A DNA stretch of 64,000 bases from the NCBI RefSeq assembly GCF_019711195.1, contig NZ_CP081299.1:124001-188000 (forward strand), read 5' to 3'. The translations under genes and the position numbers were made by a program. Below are positions 56,098-64,000 of this stretch, piece by piece (position 1 is the stretch's first letter; the number at the start of each line of letters is the position of its first letter). Below the pieces are notes generated by a model, which made no database searches, was not told the DNA's origin, and saw only the letters and a list, made by a program, of their open reading frames with translations. The stretch is from Dyadobacter sp. NIV53. GTDB taxonomy: Bacteria > Bacteroidota > Bacteroidia > Cytophagales > Spirosomataceae.

Positions 56098-56403
56098 ATG
56101 GCTAAGGAAAGGAAATTTGATTTTGCACCTCTTCCACTGGTAACCGATATACAGGAAGAACTGGAAACAAATAAGCCTAATGATGCAGCTGACGCCGCTC
56201 CCACGAAAGTAACTTTTGATTGTGATTACATTTTGATGGAAAACATGAAGGATTATGGATATTGGGAAGGACTTACGCAAAAGGATATTATTCTGGAATC
56301 TTTGAAATTATATTTTCAGGATAAAGAAATACGTCCCCGCCCGGATAAAATCCGTAACAGGACCAAAGTTGGACGTAAGCCTAAAAATGCCGTAACAGAC
56401 TAG
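56098..56403 (+). CDS. Small ribbon-helix-helix-like partner of ParA
   Basis: 101 residues. A disordered acidic N-terminal part (about 1-38) precedes a beta strand (KVTFDCDYIL) and two helices (MENMKDYGYWEG and TQKDIILESLKLYFQD), the order of a ribbon-helix-helix DNA-binding fold; a basic tail (RPRPDKIRNRTKVGRKPK) follows. It lies 5 bases after parA. Small RHH proteins serve as centromere-binding proteins in type Ib partition systems, using the N-terminus to stimulate ParA. No DNA-binding proof is visible, only fold and position. Confidence 0.65.
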   Translation: MAKERKFDFAPLPLVTDIQEELETNKPNDAADAAPTKVTFDCDYILMENMKDYGYWEGLTQKDIILESLKLYFQDKEIRPRPDKIRNRTKVGRKPKNAVTD

Positions 56404-56446
56404 ATAACCTGCCATCTGAAATTCCGGCCATGTTGTTAAATATATT

Positions 56447-56497
56447 GATCAATGAAATTGCTTTCCAAACAGAAAACATTTTCATTGATCTTTTTTT
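56447..56497 (+). terminator. Terminator after the partition cassette
   Basis: GATCAATGAAA (56447-56457) pairs with TTTCATTGATC (56480-56490) over a 22-base loop and is followed by seven T. It lies just after the ParA partner and before the convergent decarboxylase gene. Confidence 0.8.
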
Positions 56498-56504
56498 ATT
56501 TCAT

Positions 56505-57902
56505 TCAAAACAATTGTATACAGACAGCTTCCAGTTCCTCAATCACGATGGCAATATCCGCCTGGGTTGTACGATAATTTACAAATGCTGCCCGAATGCA
56601 CAGCTTCCCATCAAGCAAGGTTGCAGTCATAAATACTTTTCCCCGGGAGTTAAGTACAGATAGAAATTCCGCCGTTTTCTCCCCTGATCTTTTTAATCCA
56701 AAACAAACTACATTTAGACGAACCGGTGCTTTTAGCTCTAATGCATCGCTTTTATCCAGATAACTGCCAAAATTCTGTGCATTGGATATACTGTTTTCAA
56801 CAATCGATTGAAAACCTTCCCTGCCATACGCCATTAAACTGAACCACGCCGGCAATGCACGAAATCTGCGGGAATTCTCAGGCAGGAAATTCAGATAAGA
56901 AAAATCGGTTTCGGGGTCTCCCAGATAAGGTGCGTTTGAATTCTGAAATGTCTGGGTTTGTAATGTATGGTGTTCTTTTTTCGTCAGTATGATGGCACTG
57001 TCGTACGGTACATTCATCCATTTGTGACAGTCAATGGTGATACTGTCAGCGTGTTCCCAACCATTTAGTAAATATTTTTGAGACGGTGAACAAGCTGCAA
57101 ATCCTCCGAAAGCGGCATCAATATGAAGCCAGAAATTGTATTTTTTCTTTAATTCAACAATTGCACGGATATCGTCAAAATCAACCGTGTTTACTGTTCC
57201 AGCGCTACAATTCAGAATAACCGGCTTACCGGAATACTGTATAAGTTTTGATTCCAGATCACTGATATCTAAGGCTTCCCTACCAGATAACGAATTTATT
57301 TTAACCACATTACTACTTCCAAATCCAAGCATAGAAAGTGCTTTAAAAACGGAAGAATGTGGTGTTGGACCAAGTACCACTATTTCGGAAGTCATTCCTT
57401 CCAATGCAATGTCCATTCCTAAACTAACTCCAGCCCATTGCCGGGCAACCGCTAATCCGGTAAAATTTGCCATTGTTGCGCCGCTCACAAAACCACCATT
57501 AAACTGAGCGGGCAAATTAAATAATTCAAGTAAGAGCCGTATCGTCTCCATTTCTATTTGAGCAGAAATATCACCTGCTCCTTTTAAACTTTGCGGATTT
57601 TGGTCAAAAATAGAAGTAAGCCAGTCTCCGGCAATGGCTGCTGGTGTAGTTCCTCCAATTACAAAACCTAAATACCTTGGACCGGAACTGGCAACAATGA
57701 GTTTCTGATAATTTTCTTTAAATATTTCAAGACTCTTCATTGTTCCATGACCTGTACCCAGTAACTGAATTTCTTCTATATCCTGGTCTGAAACGGAAGT
57801 GGGAAGCAGATCCAATCCATTCAAATAAGCAATACCTGAGCTTTTTACTTCATCTAAAATATCCGACAGCAAATTCAGGTCATTTTTTAATACCAAATTC
57901 AT
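56505..57902 (-). CDS. Group II PLP-dependent amino-acid decarboxylase
   Basis: 465 residues. DSITIDCHKWMNVPYDS holds the PLP lysine; the HKW(M/L)N context and ASSGPRYLGFVIGG and FVSGATMANFTGLA mark the aromatic-amino-acid/glutamate decarboxylase family. The WLHIDAAFGGFAA Asp binds the pyridine nitrogen. Substrate cannot be fixed: homologues act on tryptophan, tyrosine, DOPA or other acids. It precedes, on the same strand, nothing obvious; a DinB-like gene lies 29 bases upstream of its start and is probably co-transcribed. Confidence 0.9.
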   Translation of the reverse strand: MNLVLKNDLNLLSDILDEVKSSGIAYLNGLDLLPTSVSDQDIEEIQLLGTGHGTMKSLEIFKENYQKLIVASSGPRYLGFVIGGTTPAAIAGDWLTSIFDQNPQSLKGAGDISAQIEMETIRLLLELFNLPAQFNGGFVSGATMANFTGLAVARQWAGVSLGMDIALEGMTSEIVVLGPTPHSSVFKALSMLGFGSSNVVKINSLSGREALDISDLESKLIQYSGKPVILNCSAGTVNTVDFDDIRAIVELKKKYNFWLHIDAAFGGFAACSPSQKYLLNGWEHADSITIDCHKWMNVPYDSAIILTKKEHHTLQTQTFQNSNAPYLGDPETDFSYLNFLPENSRRFRALPAWFSLMAYGREGFQSIVENSISNAQNFGSYLDKSDALELKAPVRLNVVCFGLKRSGEKTAEFLSVLNSRGKVFMTATLLDGKLCIRAAFVNYRTTQADIAIVIEELEAVCIQLF

Positions 57903-57931
57903 GTTTTAAATTTTGTTAGTTACTGATCAGG

Positions 57932-58399
57932 TTATTCTTCATTTTTTGTTGTTTCAAAATATCTCCTGTGATAATTAATTTGCCCGGTATGCCAGGTCAG
58001 GTGCATCAGTAAATGTGTCAGAACGGTGCTGATGCTTTGTTCGGGAAAAATGGTCAGTACCTCGTGCGGATATTCGTGTTGCAAAGTCTCATCTGTAATC
58101 GTTTCAATTGCGTTGCTTAATATTGTTTTTAACAATTCAATTTCCTGCAAAAGATTTTCCTGTGTAAACAAGCGTTCGCCAAATTCCGCATCACGGTTTC
58201 TTATGTAAGCAGTGTCACCTAATGTAAGACCAATATAAGTTCTCAAATTTCCAACAAGATGCTGGACCAGGTTTCCACCGGAATTGATCGTGCCAGGTAA
58301 GACCAGCCACATTTGATCATCTGAATGATATAATTCAACTTCACTCCGAAGTTTTTCCAATTCTCTTACAAAGAGCCTTTTAAATTCAATACAATTCAT
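57932..58399 (-). CDS. DinB superfamily protein (DUF1572-like)
   Basis: 155 residues, four-helix bundle. GGNLVQHLVGNLRTYIG carries the first His, and THLLMHLTWHTGQINYHRRY the second and third, as in DinB/DUF1572 metal sites. It lies 29 bases upstream of the decarboxylase on the same strand. Together with the gene at 52306 it makes two DinB-type proteins in 6 kb, though the two are not close in sequence. Substrate unknown. Confidence 0.82.
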   Translation of the reverse strand: MNCIEFKRLFVRELEKLRSEVELYHSDDQMWLVLPGTINSGGNLVQHLVGNLRTYIGLTLGDTAYIRNRDAEFGERLFTQENLLQEIELLKTILSNAIETITDETLQHEYPHEVLTIFPEQSISTVLTHLLMHLTWHTGQINYHRRYFETTKNEE

Positions 58400-58500
58400 G
58401 AGTGATTTTTAGCATATTTTGTCTGCAAAAGTATGACCTTTCCGGATTTATGAGAAGATTCTATTAGTGATATAATCCTTTGTGTGTTCCATGCAATCCT

Positions 58501-58560
58501 ATTGCAAACCGCAACAACATTGCAACTAATTGATTTTCAGCACTTGTTACCCTGTTGCAC
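58501..58560 (+). promoter_or_regulatory. Repeated TTGCA motifs before the P-type ATPase
   Basis: ATTGCAAAC (58501-58509), GCAAC (58511-58515), ATTGCAAC (58519-58526) and GTTGCAC (58554-58560) cluster about 110-165 bases upstream of the ATPase start. They may be sites for a metal-responsive regulator; no regulator gene is adjacent. Confidence 0.3.
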
Positions 58561-58666
58561 TCTTTTATCAAGTACATTTGTTAAAGTATTATGGGAGTAA
58601 CAGCAATTTAATACATCATCCAATTTAAAATTTTAGACAAATCCCGGTTTGCAACGGGCAAATTTT

Positions 58667-60679
58667 ATGAATATTAATAATCCTGAAAATAAAGTAGTTG
58701 TTAAAGATCATTGCTGCGACCATGATGCTCCAATTATTGTAACAAAACATGTACATGAGCATCATGATCACGAGGAACATAACCATGGAGACGATGATCA
58801 TGACCATGATCATGGAGGAGATGATAATGTTAATCTTTTAAGCAGTCGCTGGCCATTATGGATCAGTTTATTGATTCTCAGCGTCTTCCTGGTTCTTAAT
58901 TTTGGATTTGGAATAAAGATCAACCGTTATGTAGAAATTGGATTTATGTTATCAGCCTATATTCTGGCCGGGCATAAAACCATTGATATGGCGTTCAGAA
59001 AGATTAAACGAGGAGATTTGTTTAATGAATTTACACTGATGACAATTGCAACGCTGGGTGCATTTTACATTGGTGAGTTTAGCGAAGGTGTAGCGGTAAT
59101 GATCTTTTACGAAATCGGAGAATTGTTTCAGGATCTTGCTGTAACACGCTCAAAGCGTTCAATTAAAGCACTTCTGGACATCCGGCCTGATAGCGTTACT
59201 GTTATCAGGGATCTTAAAAACACGACAGTTTTACCAGAAAATGTAAAGGTAGGAGAAACAATTCTGGTAAAAGCTGGTGAAAAAGTAGCGTTGGATGGTA
59301 CACTGGTTTCCCTATCCGGAACTTTTAATACAGCCGCATTAACAGGAGAATCTAAACCTGATGTAAAAAGGCAGAATGAACCCGTTCTGGCAGGAATGAT
59401 TAACACCGATAAATCAGTTGAAATTACAGTTACGGCATTATTTAAGGATTCAAAATTGTCGCGTATCCTGGAAATGGTTCAGGAAGCAACAGCCAGAAAA
59501 GCACCTACACAATTATTAATCAGCAGATTAGCGAAAATTTATACACCTATTGTGTTTGGCCTCGCTGTTGCAATCATTCTTTTACCCTTGTTTATTGTGC
59601 CCAATTATGATTTTCAGCAATGGCTCTATCGTGGCATGGTTTTCCTGGTTATTGCCTGCCCATGCGCGTTAACTATCTCTATTCCATTGGGGTATTTTGG
59701 TGGAATTGGTCTTGCTTCCAGAAATGGGATTTTAGTTAAAGGCTCTAACTTTCTGGATATTGTAACGAAAATAGATACTGTTGTCACAGACAAAACGGGT
59801 ACGTTGACTAAGGGGGTTTTTAATGTTCAAAAAGTAGAAACGAATATTGACAAGACCGATTTTTTGACCAAAACCGCATCACTTGAAAGTTATTCAACAC
59901 ACCCGGTTGCCAGGGCAATTGTACATTATGCTGAAAAGGTAATTCTGAATAAACCTCAGGACGTGGAAGAAATTTCCGGACACGGCTTGAAAGGTACTGT
60001 GAACCAGGAAACGGTGTTGGCCGGAAATCTCAAATTACTTCAAAAATTTGAGGTAAAATACCCTGCGGAATTAGATGCAATTGTTGAAACAATTGTCGTG
60101 GTAGCTATCAATGGAAATTATTCAGGCTACATCACGATTTCAGACGAGGTAAAGGAAGATTCGGCACAGGCAATTGCAGAGCTTAAAAAGATGGGAATTG
60201 AAACCATTATGCTGTCTGGCGATAAGTCAGCAGTAACTTCCGAAATAGCACAGCAATTACATATTGATCAATCCTATGGCGATTTGCTGCCTGAAGGAAA
60301 GGTTAAAATTGTACAGGATTTAAAAGATAAAGGCCGGAAAATTATATTTGTCGGAGACGGAGTGAATGATGCGCCCGTTATCGCATTAGCTGATGTCGGA
60401 ATTGCAATGGGTGGCCTCGGTTCCGACGCTACCATTGAAACTGCTGATATCGTGATCCAGAATGACCAACCCTCAAAAATCGTTTCTGCAATAAAAGCTG
60501 GCAGGATTACAAAGAGTATAGTCTACCAGAATATTTCCATCGCAATGGGTATTAAAGTTTTGGTGATGGTTCTTGGAGCTGGCGGAATTGCTACGTTGTG
60601 GGAAGCAGTATTTGCAGACGTAGGTGTGGCATTGCTGGCTATTTTAAATGCTTTCCGGATTCAGGGAAAGAAGATATAA
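58667..60679 (+). CDS. Heavy-metal P1B-type ATPase (Zn/Cd/Pb type) with His-rich N-terminus
   Basis: About 670 residues. The start is the ATG at 58667; the frame extends upstream only to a TTG. The N-terminus lacks an HMA domain and instead has CC (16-17) and a His/Asp-rich run (about 28-53), a likely metal buffer. Eight membrane helices are expected, with CPCAL in the sixth, the phosphorylation motif DKTGTL, and GDGVNDAPVIA. The order resembles ZntA/CadA zinc exporters. ISRLAKIYTPIVFG precedes the CPC helix. It is a single-gene unit; a 9-pair hairpin at 60717-60747 may end it. Confidence 0.92.
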   Translation: MNINNPENKVVVKDHCCDHDAPIIVTKHVHEHHDHEEHNHGDDDHDHDHGGDDNVNLLSSRWPLWISLLILSVFLVLNFGFGIKINRYVEIGFMLSAYILAGHKTIDMAFRKIKRGDLFNEFTLMTIATLGAFYIGEFSEGVAVMIFYEIGELFQDLAVTRSKRSIKALLDIRPDSVTVIRDLKNTTVLPENVKVGETILVKAGEKVALDGTLVSLSGTFNTAALTGESKPDVKRQNEPVLAGMINTDKSVEITVTALFKDSKLSRILEMVQEATARKAPTQLLISRLAKIYTPIVFGLAVAIILLPLFIVPNYDFQQWLYRGMVFLVIACPCALTISIPLGYFGGIGLASRNGILVKGSNFLDIVTKIDTVVTDKTGTLTKGVFNVQKVETNIDKTDFLTKTASLESYSTHPVARAIVHYAEKVILNKPQDVEEISGHGLKGTVNQETVLAGNLKLLQKFEVKYPAELDAIVETIVVVAINGNYSGYITISDEVKEDSAQAIAELKKMGIETIMLSGDKSAVTSEIAQQLHIDQSYGDLLPEGKVKIVQDLKDKGRKIIFVGDGVNDAPVIALADVGIAMGGLGSDATIETADIVIQNDQPSKIVSAIKAGRITKSIVYQNISIAMGIKVLVMVLGAGGIATLWEAVFADVGVALLAILNAFRIQGKKI

Positions 60680-60717
60680 ATATAATTCCCGGAAGGTTTA
60701 GCGGGCATTCGAGTAAT

Positions 60718-61965
60718 TCATGGCTGGGTTTCTGATTTAGCCATGAACTTTTGCACATATTCCTTTTCTAATTGTGAGTCTGTCTGGTGCAGTGTTGCTT
60801 GTAAGTAGGATTTTGCTTTGGTGTAATTTCCCTCCGAGAAGTTGAGTTTCCCCAATGCTGCATTGAGCAGATAATATTGATTCAAAAACGGTTTTTGCTG
60901 TAAACTGTACAAAATATCAAATGCCTTTTCTTTCTGACCGGAATAGTATAAAGCAATTGCATAATTCATTTCCACGAACGGATTTAAGTTATTTTGCAAA
61001 AGCTGGTAATACAATTTGCTGATAGAAACCCAGTCCGTGGATTTAAAATCTTTTGCCATGCAATGCAGATAAGCAATTGAAGCTTCGTAATGATAGGACG
61101 AAATCGCCCCTCCTTGCGACTGTGATAAAAATTTGGATGCGTAGATAATTAATTCCTTATTCCACAACGACCTGTCCTGTTCTTCCAGATCAAGCAGTTC
61201 GCCCGAATTCCCGAATCTGGCTTTAAATCTGGCAGCATTGAACAGCATCATTGCATGTAACGCAGCCGTTTCTTTATTACCGACTCCGCTTTCCAAAAGT
61301 GCCTTGTTCATCAGTAATGCATCTTCACAGAGCTCTTCCCTGATAATCTCCTTTCCCCAGGAAGACTTATATCCTTCGTTAAAAATGAGGTAAATAATTT
61401 TATGAACAATAGGTAGCCTGTATTTTAAAAAATATAAATCAGGTTCGGTAAAAAGAATATTTTCATCCCTTATCTTTTGCCGTGCACGTAAAAGCAGTTT
61501 GTCAACACCGTCAATAGTCATACCTAAAATTTTGGCAATTGCTTCTACTTTGAGATTGATCACATATTTTAAGGTAATGACAACCTGTACTTTTGGAGAA
61601 AAATCCTGCTGTGCACAGGCAAATAATAATTTAAGTTGCTGGTCATCAATTGGAGATTCAGATACTTCTTTTTCAACAGCATCAAAATCTTCGTTTTCAA
61701 AAAAACCCCTGACTTTTTCTCCCTGTTTGATTTTATTTAAAGCCTTATTCCGGCAAACCCTGAAAATCCAGCCTGCCGGATTTGCCGGTATTCCTTCCTC
61801 CGGCCAATGGGTCAGCGCCGACGCAAATGCATCCTGTACCAGGTCTTCGGCGGTTTCTACATCAATACTTTGAGAAAAATACAACAACGACGAAACCATT
61901 TTACCGTAATGGCTTTTATACAAGCGGTCTACCTGCTGTTGTACGAGTTCAGTAACTTCACACAT
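60718..61965 (-). CDS. ECF-type RNA polymerase sigma factor with DUF6596 C-terminal domain
   Basis: About 415 residues from the ATG at 61965, which overlaps the YCII gene by 8 bases; the frame extends further only to a TTG. Region 2 (VETAEDLVQDAFASALTHW) and region 4 (LKVEAIAKILGMTIDGVDKLLLRARQKI) recognise promoters; the C-terminal 230 residues are a helical, TPR-like extension, as in sigma factors linked to YCII proteins. It has no visible anti-sigma factor. The three YCII genes upstream are in the same transcript. The inducing signal is unknown. Confidence 0.87.
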   Translation of the reverse strand: MCEVTELVQQQVDRLYKSHYGKMVSSLLYFSQSIDVETAEDLVQDAFASALTHWPEEGIPANPAGWIFRVCRNKALNKIKQGEKVRGFFENEDFDAVEKEVSESPIDDQQLKLLFACAQQDFSPKVQVVITLKYVINLKVEAIAKILGMTIDGVDKLLLRARQKIRDENILFTEPDLYFLKYRLPIVHKIIYLIFNEGYKSSWGKEIIREELCEDALLMNKALLESGVGNKETAALHAMMLFNAARFKARFGNSGELLDLEEQDRSLWNKELIIYASKFLSQSQGGAISSYHYEASIAYLHCMAKDFKSTDWVSISKLYYQLLQNNLNPFVEMNYAIALYYSGQKEKAFDILYSLQQKPFLNQYYLLNAALGKLNFSEGNYTKAKSYLQATLHQTDSQLEKEYVQKFMAKSETQP

Positions 61966-62311
61966 TTTTTTCCATTTCAATGATTGGACGAACTTCAATT
62001 ACAATTCTGCCATCTATAACTTCCGGGCAGGTCTTTGCAATGGACGCAGCCTGATCAATATTTTCGGCCCGGATAAACACATATCCACTGATAGCTTCTT
62101 TAGCCTCAATAAAAGGGCCATCAGAAATAATGTGTTCGTTGCCTACATATTTTCCCTCAGGTTTCAGTGGTTCACCGCTTATGTAGTTGCCTGTTTCGGC
62201 CAGGTTTTCTACCCACCTCGTCATGGTTTCTATATTTTTATTAAATTCTTCTTCGCTTAACCCACTTTCTTTTTTTACATCTTCCCTAATCAACAACAAA
62301 AATTTTTCCAT
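61958..62311 (-). CDS. YCII-related protein, third of three tandem copies
   Basis: 117 residues, starting MEKFLLLIREDVKKESGL. Shares with the two neighbours the core ETGNYISGEPL, SDGPFIEAKEAISGY and a C-terminal EVRPI. The YCII fold is dimeric alpha/beta with a conserved His/Asp pair in some members; here Asp in SDGPF is kept. It overlaps the sigma-factor start by 8 bases, indicating translational coupling. Confidence 0.85.
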   Translation of the reverse strand: MEKFLLLIREDVKKESGLSEEEFNKNIETMTRWVENLAETGNYISGEPLKPEGKYVGNEHIISDGPFIEAKEAISGYVFIRAENIDQAASIAKTCPEVIDGRIVIEVRPIIEMEKNV

Positions 62312-62330
62312 GAGTTATGTTTAAATTTTA

Positions 62331-62687
62331 TCAGAAATTTTCTTCATCCAATTCTAAAATTGGCCTGACTTCCACAACACTATTGCCATTGACAACCTGA
62401 GGACAAGTCTGGGCAATAGCTGCTGCCTGTTCCAGATTTTCAGCATTGATAATAAAATATCCGCTGATTGCTTCTTTGGCTTCAATAAACGGCCCGTCGG
62501 AAAGAACATTTTCTTTACTCACGTATCTTCCAATTGTTCGCAGAGGTTCGGCAGCCACATAATTCCCGGTTTCAGCGAGTTCCTCCACCCATTGTCCCAT
62601 ACGATGAATGCATGCCTGAAATTCCTCATCCGGCAGCACTTTAAGTTTCTCCATATCCTCCCTGATCAGCAATAAAAATTTCTCCAT
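62331..62687 (-). CDS. YCII-related protein, second of three tandem copies
   Basis: About 118 residues from the ATG at 62687, which aligns with the starts of its sisters (MEKFLLLIREDMEKL); an upstream extension to 62726 does not match. Same core (ETGNYVAAEPL, SDGPFIEAKEAISGYF, EVRPILE). It lies 19 bases before the next copy. Such proteins usually accompany DUF6596 sigma factors and may sense or process the signal. Confidence 0.85.
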   Translation of the reverse strand: MEKFLLLIREDMEKLKVLPDEEFQACIHRMGQWVEELAETGNYVAAEPLRTIGRYVSKENVLSDGPFIEAKEAISGYFIINAENLEQAAAIAQTCPQVVNGNSVVEVRPILELDEENF

Positions 62688-62730
62688 GTATAGAAAAGTT
62701 ACGAAAATTGAATAATTGTTAAGCAAAATA

Positions 62731-63084
62731 TCAGAACCGGTATTCCATTGACCTGATTGGCCTGACTTCTATCACAACATCTTCTGTGATCACCTGCGGG
62801 CATTTTTGAGCAAGAGAAACCGCATGATCAATACTTTCAGCATAAACGATAAAATAGCCGCTTATGGCCTCCTTGGCCTCAATAAAAGGGCCATCGGAAA
62901 TTACGCTGTTTTTAGTTACATATTTTCCGGTTGTCAGTAATGGCTCAGCTGAAATAAAATTACCGCTTTGGGTTAGCTCATCGACCCATTCGAGCATGGC
63001 ATCTAGCCGTACCTGGTACTCTTCCTTAGACATCTGGCTCACTCCAATAAGATCCTGTCTGATGAGCAGCATAAATTTTTGCAT
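62731..63084 (-). CDS. YCII-related protein, first of three tandem copies
   Basis: 117 residues starting MQKFMLLIRQDLIGVSQM, with SGNFISAEPL, SDGPFIEAKEAISGYF and EVRPIRS. It is the promoter-proximal gene of the YCII-YCII-YCII-sigma operon. Compared with the others it is the most diverged in its middle (VTKNSVISDGPF), so the duplications are not recent. Confidence 0.85.
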   Translation of the reverse strand: MQKFMLLIRQDLIGVSQMSKEEYQVRLDAMLEWVDELTQSGNFISAEPLLTTGKYVTKNSVISDGPFIEAKEAISGYFIVYAESIDHAVSLAQKCPQVITEDVVIEVRPIRSMEYRF

Positions 63085-63362
63085 ATTTAGTTTAATATTG
63101 AACAGAACGTTAGAAAATGATTCCCGATGATACTAAAATAACAGTTAAATAATAATCACTTAACTGATTCTCGTTGAAAATCTACTTCAAAAGATTCTAA
63201 ATTCAATATATTTACCGATATATATGAAGTATTTGGAAGATATTACATAGACCATCAGAAGTGGTCAAATCCGGACACTGAAGGGAAATATTTATCAAAC
63301 AATGGGTACTCCTATTAAGAGTATCAATAAAATCTATTATTTAAGAAGTAAAATCTGAAATT

Positions 63363-63908
63363 ATGGGCAAAAGACTTGATAAAATCACACCGGATTTGCA
63401 GTTGTTTATAGAAAATCAAAAGATATTCTTTGTTGCAACTGCCATGTGTACCGGAACTGTAAATCTTTCTCCAAAAGGTATGGATTCATTCAGGATACTG
63501 GAATCCAATCGTGTTATGTGGCTTAATGTAACAGGAAGCGGCAACGAAACGGCTGCACATTTGCTTGAAAGTGATCGTATCACAGTAATGTTTTGTGCCT
63601 ATGAAGGCAAACCAATGATTCTGCGTCTGTATGGCCACGGCAAAGTCTATCACCATCACGATGAAGAATGGAATACTTATATAGATTTATTTCCCAAGCT
63701 GCCGGGTGCCAGGCAAATTATTGATATTTCGATTGATATTGTACAAACTTCTTGCGGAATGGCAGTGCCGTTCATGGATTATAAAAGTGAACGTGATGAA
63801 CTAAATAAATGGGCCTGTAAAAAAGGAGATGAAGGGATTCAAAAGTATTGGGAAGAAAAAAACACGATAAGTTTTGACGGATTAGAGACAGGAATTTTTG
63901 ATCATTAG
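63363..63908 (+). CDS. Pyridoxamine 5'-phosphate oxidase-like flavin-binding protein
   Basis: 181 residues, split-barrel FMN-binding fold. It opens MGKRLDKITPDLQLFIENQKIFFVATA; VNLSPKGMDSFRILE and VMWLNVTGSGNETAAHLLE resemble the substrate and flavin sites of the PNPOx-like family, and ITVMFCAYEGKPMILRLYGHGKVY is the typical middle. The catalytic residues of true PdxH are not evident, so a general F420/FMN-dependent reductase or stress protein is as likely. Divergent from the YCII operon. Confidence 0.82.
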   Translation: MGKRLDKITPDLQLFIENQKIFFVATAMCTGTVNLSPKGMDSFRILESNRVMWLNVTGSGNETAAHLLESDRITVMFCAYEGKPMILRLYGHGKVYHHHDEEWNTYIDLFPKLPGARQIIDISIDIVQTSCGMAVPFMDYKSERDELNKWACKKGDEGIQKYWEEKNTISFDGLETGIFDH

Positions 63909-64000
63909 GAATCTTAATTTTTCAAAGTATAGTATTCAGGTCAGTTTAATTCCTTTCATTTAAAAAAGCCTTACTAACAATAAAATTATGAAAAGATTTA

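Noticed and set aside
63988..64000. ATG at the right edge as the start of a new gene
   Set aside because: Only four codons are visible, so a gene cannot be supported.
1..64000. tRNA or rRNA genes, CRISPR arrays, transposases and integrases
   Set aside because: None of their marks was found on reading the intergenic regions and proteins on both strands. A covariance-model scan would be needed for full certainty on small RNAs.

Overview
The window looks like chromosomal DNA from a member of the Bacteroidota, most likely a cytophagal bacterium of the Dyadobacter/Spirosoma type. The pointers are moderately AT-rich DNA, Bacteroidota-type -7 boxes (TAnnTTTG) before several genes with few Shine-Dalgarno sites, an RND metal pump fused to a TolC domain, a pyrG-yidC neighbourhood, NspC, and many secreted proteins with a signal peptide ending in AQ or SQ. 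The genus is inference. No rRNA, tRNA, CRISPR array or insertion sequence was seen.

Layout. 1-3.7 kb: end of a chemotaxis-like signalling operon (hybrid histidine kinase with three receiver domains, then a CheR-type methyltransferase). 4-7.8 kb: a DUF3224-like protein and an AddA-like helicase. 7.9-13.4 kb: hisS-hisG-hisD-hisC and a small outer-membrane protein, all on the minus strand. 13.6-15 kb: small conserved proteins and a methyltransferase. 15.2-21.2 kb: a metal efflux operon with a CzcA-TolC fusion. 21.5-29.3 kb: glycosyltransferase, hemL, a TPR/periplasmic-binding protein, yidC and pyrG. 29.7-34.3 kb: PIG-L deacetylase, NspC, a DEDDh exonuclease, a bestrophin-like channel and a secreted protein. 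34.4-41.4 kb: an AraC regulator followed by a complete tripartite RND drug-efflux operon. 41.5-46.4 kb: a secreted protein, a serine hydrolase, an MFS transporter and a sugar isomerase. 46.6-52.8 kb: the most unusual part, a four-gene membrane/coiled-coil/actin-fold operon directly followed by a candidate restriction-modification pair and a DinB-like gene. 52.8-56.4 kb: TetR/HMA-like/MFS cassette and a plasmid-type parA plus ribbon-helix-helix partition cassette with iterated AT-rich repeats. 56.5-64 kb: a PLP decarboxylase, a DinB-like protein, a Zn/Cd-type P-ATPase, an ECF sigma factor with three tandem YCII proteins, and a flavin-binding oxidase-like protein.

A feature that colours the whole annotation is a series of single-base frameshifts, mostly in A or T runs, in hisD, the CzcA-TolC gene (twice), yidC, the outer-membrane factor, the RND adaptor, the DNA methyltransferase, the TetR gene and parA. 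YidC is essential, and in every case the protein continues cleanly in the neighbouring frame, so most of these are probably sequencing or assembly errors rather than gene decay. I report such genes as single features spanning both frames.

Best candidates for something new are the 46.6-50.0 kb operon, which pairs a PspA-like membrane coiled-coil protein with a membrane-anchored Ppx/GppA-like actin-fold protein, and the small endonuclease-like gene beside the adenine methyltransferase.
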